A stretch of 64,000 nt of DNA, taken from Hysterangium stoloniferum. Its lineage: Eukaryota; Basidiomycota; Agaricomycetes; Hysterangiales; Hysterangiaceae. A program made the position numbers and the translations under genes. Positions 59,311 to 64,000 of the stretch are shown here, piece by piece. The DNA is taken from contig WHVD01000005.1 of NCBI GenBank assembly GCA_015178975.1, positions 744,001 through 808,000 of the forward strand, given 5' to 3'. Below the pieces are notes generated by a model that was given only the letters and a program-made list of their open reading frames with translations, ran no database searches and was not told the DNA's origin. Positions within the stretch are counted from its first letter, which is position 1. Every line of letters begins with the position of its first letter.

Positions 59311-60103
59311 GTAGTAATTGAAATGGCAAACCTTCAGCAGAAGTCACTTACCACACGCAATGGTATTGCTGGTAATACCCTCCCATCCCAATCTACCGCC
59401 AATGTGACGACTAAGGTGGTGGGGCGCCGGGTATGTCATCTCGTGGGCCTTAAAAACGACCAATAGACAAAGAAAGACGAACTTTCGAAGCAGAGTAAGT
59501 GTAAGTGTGCCCGGCTGGCATATGTTTCCCTTCAACAGGTCCAATCTGCCATAACAGTCATAGCCTCACTAGGATTGCGGCGGCCGACTAATATTGATTA
59601 TACGGGCCGGGTCATTGAAGCTTGAGCCATTCTTTCCGCCTTCCAATGCTGCCGTCCGAAGAAGAGGTAGGCATAGCTGGGTTAAAGTGAAAATTCGCTG
59701 GACGTTCAATGTGAGAATCTTGGTGAATGCGGCATCCTGGCATGTGTGGCTAATGAGGGATTATAAAGACGAAGGTTGACTAAAAAGCCTACTGGATGCT
59801 CGTCGATATCGTCGCCCCACGTTGCACCAGCATTGTTGACTAAAACATGCAACACTGTATAGGGTTTAGTGCTGGGGGACTTGTAAAGAAGCTACCTTTC
59901 TCTTTGGCTTTGAGCACATTAACGAGTTTTTGCACTTCATCATATATTTGTAAGTTGGCGGGCACGGATATACATTCGCCTGGCCCCATGGCAGAAAGTT
60001 CGTTGGCTGTAGCATCACACTCTTTCGTAGTGCGGGATGAAATGTACACCTATATTCAAGTGTCAAAATAAAAACATGTCCATACCCACCCTACAGCCAT
60101 TGC
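59311..60103 (-). pseudogene. Truncated short-chain dehydrogenase copy
   Basis: This is a copy of the SDR gene lacking both ends: the C-terminal part with SKL is absent beyond the duplication edge, and the start with the TGGSRGIG cofactor motif is deleted. NNAGATWGDD and the YSASK catalytic motif remain. The intron donor after RIIN is changed from GTTAGT to ATTAGT (about 59592-59597), and the acceptor before AALHHLS is changed from AG to AC (about 59432-59435). Retention of the first intron gives a stop after RIINISRPPQS. A functional enzyme is unlikely. Confidence 0.85.
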
Positions 60104-61226
60104 CCTCGAGCATAGATTCCGCACAGAAGTAGGTAATCATAGGATCATCGAACTGCAAAGGATCATATGGGAGGAAGACAACATGACGGACCACAATTCA
60201 TACCTGGATGTTACGACATCCATGAGCGTAGAGATCATGGAGCTCTTCCCTATAAGCTTTCGCAATGTCCGCAAGGTACTCCTCTTGGGCGAAACATTAG
60301 GCAGTCCTGAGATCGTAATCTAATTAACTATGATCACCATCATTCGTATACACATCCTTAGGGTATCTGAAAGGCGATTTAAACTGTATGGAAAACATCA
60401 TAACAATTGGCATACGCAAAAGGGCCATGGCGGAAGTGAAACCAGTGAGGAGGACAGCATGTGAGTTTTATGCTCTTGACTTCCCATAGGGTATTATTTG
60501 GGTTCGAAATAGATCTCAAATATACATATACATACCTCTGGGGGTACAAATTTAGCAAGACCAAGGAATTGCTCTCTGTAGAACGGTCTAGTGCGCTTAA
60601 GCTTCTCCTGCAAATGGTATAGGTCAGTCTCCAGCGTAGACTCTTCGAGTTCAAAATAACGATCACCAACCACGCAGAGATAGGTTGCAGCAGTCTTGAA
60701 ATCGTGTTCCTTGAACCCCGAAATATCCTGAACCCATGGCTACAAAGATGTATTTCAGATTAAATGATGGTGTATTATCCTATGGAAGCATCTACCATGA
60801 ACATAGACTCGGGAACTGAAGCATGGTGGCGTTGTTATGGGATAGTTAAGACAGTTTATAACTACAAAGCTTGCCTGGTTGAACCAATTTCATGCCATCC
60901 AGGTGGTCGAAAAATCCATTGAAGAACATATGTCTTTTGTCAAGAGTGATTGACCGTTAGGAAGCACATCCATTAGGAACATATTCAAGTTGCATATTAA
61001 CGAACCTTCGAAACTCGCCATCGGTAATAGCTTTGATGCCTATGTCTCGCTGAAATTTAACAATCTCATCTATATATTTGTCCCCGACTTGTTCCAGTTC
61101 ACCGCGAGTGATCTTCCCCTGATCAAGTTGAGCCCTCTCCTGCAGCAGCTCGTTGGGTCTCTTCAAACTGCCGATGTGCTCAGCGCGGAAAGGAGGACTC
61201 AAATGGAGACGGGGGGCTAAGGTCAT
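60104..61226 (-). pseudogene. MetE-like methyltransferase copy truncated at the C-terminus, fused to the SDR remnant
   Basis: The copy begins MTLAPRLHLSPPFRAEHIGS at 61226 and keeps splice sites, including the GC-AG intron, up to YFCAESMLEG near 60104. It then runs in frame into the SDR remnant (NGCR, intron, VYISSRTTKE). The deletion removed the HLCRGN and QCGF zinc ligands, so methyltransferase activity should be lost. Substitutions in the kept part are mostly conservative (for example HMFFDG to HMFFNG), suggesting a recent origin. Confidence 0.85.
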
Positions 61227-61797
61227 TTTCGATCTATGGGAACGAAATGTATCTAGGGCTGCGTTGTGTTTCAATTTTTATATGGAGTGGGACTGGACTC
61301 GAAGGCTAGCAGGAAAAATAATTTTCCAACTAGGGTAAGGTTATACATTTGTATTACGGCTTGTAAAGCAAATGCTTGTGGGATCTGAAAAAAGAATAAA
61401 TGATATGAACTAAAAGACTTCATTCGTCGATCGGCAAAGTACTAGGAGATACTATCTTTAGAGGCAGACTTCAATGAGAGAATAAGGGCCCATTTATCGC
61501 CGAACCAAGCTAAAATGAGTCCTACGCTCACGTTTGGGTCCCTGAGATGCCCCATTACAAGATACGATTGACGCTTTCCAACTGTTTAGAATTATCGCAG
61601 GGACTACTAATTTTAGTATGTCAGTTCTCACAGGCCTGGCTTGAGTTTCTACATATATATCGTGGCACGTCGTTAGACAGTGGCCGAACAAAAATACCGT
61701 GTTTATATATAATAGGTTTAATACTTGAATCCAACAAAGAATTTTGTCGAGGCAGATATCACTACATCCCGCCATCGACCCCGTGGCTGCTTTATGA
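61227..61797. other. Intergenic region, second copy
   Basis: Duplicate of 51700-52272 with small insertions and deletions, for example near 61285-61310. No gene was seen. Confidence 0.5.
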
Positions 61798-64000
61798 TTA
61801 CGCTGCCTGGCGTCGAGATGCCTCCTCAGCCATCTCATACAACGCAGCTCGATCTCCACTCTCGTCCACCAAAGACTTCAAATATCCGTCGTCTTTCTTT
61901 AGCAAATTACTTGGTGTATCGAATTCGACCATATTTCCGGCATCCAATACTATGATCTTGTCAGCATCCATGATCTACAAGATTGTTATTGTATCTCAAG
62001 GTTGCAGCGACTCGAAAAGTAACGAACCGTTTGCAGCCTATGCGCCACAGTGATCAAAGTCGCATCCTTCAACACTTCCCTCAATGTATTTTGGATGATC
62101 GCATCTGTAGCATAATCGATAGCGCTAGTCGCTGTGTACCTGGATTAGTTGCTGCTTTTCTGTCTGATCTATCTAAGTACCTTCATCCAGAATTAAAAGC
62201 TTGCTTTGTCTCAAAATGGCTCGTGCCAGTGCCAAAATCTGACGTTGACCCACAGACAAGTTTCTGCCACCACCGGATATCGCACTGTCCAACGTGATAT
62301 TAGAAGTCTCATCGCCGTGTTCTTGTAAGCTGAATAGACCTGCTGAACGCAGGGAATCGTTCAACGTCGCGTCTGAATGCTCTGAGAAGGGATCAAGATT
62401 CTCGCGCAGCGTCCCACTTAAAAGCTCAGGGACCTGTGGTATAATCGTGACGCTCGATCTCAAGGCATTCAGGTTGATGGAACTAGTCGCTATGCCGTCC
62501 AAGAGAATTTCGCCGTCGGTAGGGATACAGCGTAATAATGATAGCGTTAGGGATGACTTTCCGCTTCCCGTACGACCGACGACGCCAATCCGCTCGCCAG
62601 ACTTGACTTCGAAGGATATATTATGCAAGACCTCCCATCACAGATTATCGAACGATCATAATGCTGTGTAAAAGAAAATACCTCTGGTCCATCAGCGGAA
62701 TATCGTGCACGAAGGTTCTCCACGATGAGTGAACCGGAAGCCGGCCAGTAAGCTGGTGGTACTCCTTGTGGGGTAGGCTTAGTCTCTTGGTCGATGTTTA
62801 GATAGGCTTCTATACGCTCTAGGCTAGATATCAGAATAAGTCACAGTTGCGCTGAACAGTCTGATATTAGAACGCAACCTGTTCCCCTGCACTTCGAATT
62901 CGTTCAAAATCCTAACTGCTCGTAATATTTCAAAACATCGCACATCTGATTGTGTGCATAGAAACTTACTCCAATGTAGAATTCGATCCGAGAACGCGAC
63001 AGCCATTGCTAACGAAAAACCAGCATCACTAGGCGTGTGGAAGGTTTTACTATAAGCAAGATACAACGCCAAACAGGCCGTAAATGCAGTTCCAATCGCA
63101 TCGATTCGAACCCCAATCCATCTACCAAATATCAGCCAACACTTTCAAGCAGGAATATAACAATCTCACCTGCTAATATTATAGTATACCCGGGCAGGTC
63201 TGGTGTATTTATCAATGCGCTTCAAGCTTTCCGATGTGAAAGCTGCCTGGGCACCGTAAGCACGAATCGAAACTGGAATTATTTTTCATCAATGTGATAA
63301 CAATCGCATAATTGTCAAAATTTTACCCAAACCAGCAATCGCAGCGCCGAAGTGTGCGATAACGGGCGATCGGCGGTTGGACATCTCGCGCTTTACAGGA
63401 AGTTGCGCGTGGATATACATTTGCCCGCAGGAAACACCCATTATGATCACCAGCAGGCCCGGGAGAAGAGATACGGGTACAAAGATGACAACTGCTGCAA
63501 AATCGACCAGCATGATCATTGAAACATGCACTAGACCAGCGAAAAACTGCGGGATTCGGCCATCAACGGCACGGATGTCTTGGGTGCATCTAGCTATAAT
63601 GCGTGCAGTTGGTACGGTATCCAGCCACCTTCAAGAAGGAATCAATAAAAGATGGAGGGGTTGGGACATTATATATACCTCATCGTAGTTCCAAGTATGC
63701 TAGTTATAAGATTTTGGTGCACAGCGCGCGATGCCTAAAGGAAGGAAGACCAATTAACGCCATGAATCCGTCAAAGGCTGGGGGTGCTTGCCTTTATAGA
63801 ACCGAACACAAACACAGCCATAGCGATGCAGTAGAGTCCACCGGAGCACACCAGTATTAGAGCATATAGAGAGAGATAATAGGCCACTGGAACTCTCCCG
63901 GCAGGCTGCTGCTCGTATTGACCTGCCCAGTATCCTAGGAACCACGTTGAAAGTGAATTGGCTATTTCTGTGAGCACCAGGCCTCCAATAAACGCTACCC
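61798..64000 (-). CDS. Second ABCC transporter copy, 5' part beyond the window
   Basis: This is a near-identical copy of the C-terminal half of the transporter: TMD2 and NBD2 with [16 protein letters not shown] and LILDEATSAID. The stop is at 61798-61800. The introns seen in the first copy keep their GT and AG ends, and no frameshift was found up to 64000. Differences in NBD2 include Val to Ala in HSDVTLND, Glu to Asp in EHGEETSN and Val to Leu before ILDE. It may therefore encode a working paralogue, unlike its SDR and MetE-like neighbours. The N-terminal half cannot be judged. Confidence 0.85.

Larger units (their letters stand above)
59311..64000 (+). repeat. Segmental duplication, second copy, continuing past the window
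   Basis: Direct-orientation copy of 48588-54474, cut off by the window end. It lacks 1,169 nt corresponding to 49408-50576 plus small indels. The junction at 60101-60103 is a 3-nt overlap TGC shared by both original flanks, as in microhomology-mediated deletion. Confidence 0.95.

Noticed and set aside
1-64000. CRISPR array, bacterial operon, prophage or virus-like genes
   Set aside because: No regularly spaced repeats, no bacterial gene arrangement, and no capsid, integrase, transposase or reverse transcriptase frame were seen.

Overview
The window is nuclear DNA of a filamentous or mushroom-forming fungus, most likely a basidiomycete of the Agaricomycetes type. Genes are densely packed on both strands and interrupted by many GT-AG introns of about 45-60 nt. 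The gene set is eukaryotic (H/ACA pseudouridine synthase, Prp24/SART3, Spc7, NudE, Alg10, Ice2, Dug3), and a MYND protein and a MATH/BTB protein resemble expanded agaricomycete families. No bacterial operons, rRNA, convincing tRNA or CRISPR array was seen.

Layout. 1-7.85 kb: a DHX29/57-type helicase (5' end outside the window), ribosomal protein eL22 and the dyskerin orthologue CBF5; the last two share a 172-nt divergent promoter. 8.3-12.7 kb: a secreted two-domain cupredoxin with a probable GPI anchor, and a MATH/BTB protein. 12.8-21 kb: fumarase, whose first exon supplies a mitochondrial presequence, then Prp24/SART3 and a MYND-finger protein. A probable retroposed insert (14-nt target duplication plus 24 A) sits in the fumarase/PRP24 promoter. 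22.2-39.3 kb is rich in mitotic and microtubule genes: NudE, Spc7/KNL1, an unrecognised intronless coiled-coil protein, and a KIF20-like kinesin-6. Between them lie Mpv17/Sym1, ALG10 and the MTQ2 methyltransferase. 39.4-48.2 kb holds housekeeping genes: SGT2, PCM1/AGM1, DUG3, ICE2, low-molecular-weight phosphatase and an SH3BGR-like protein.

48.3-64 kb: a short-chain dehydrogenase ending in the peroxisomal signal SKL, a MetE-like zinc methyltransferase and an ABCC transporter lie in a row on the minus strand. The block from 48,588 onward is repeated in direct orientation from 59,311 to the window end. The second copy has lost 1,169 nt, which joins the MetE-like N-terminal half in frame to the dehydrogenase, and its dehydrogenase part has two damaged splice sites. 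The second ABC transporter copy looks intact as far as it can be read.

Splice sites were inferred by eye from GT-AG (twice GC-AG) signals and from conserved protein motifs. Gene spans are start codon to stop codon unless noted. The least secure models are the N-terminus of the ABC transporter and one junction of the SH3BGR-like gene.
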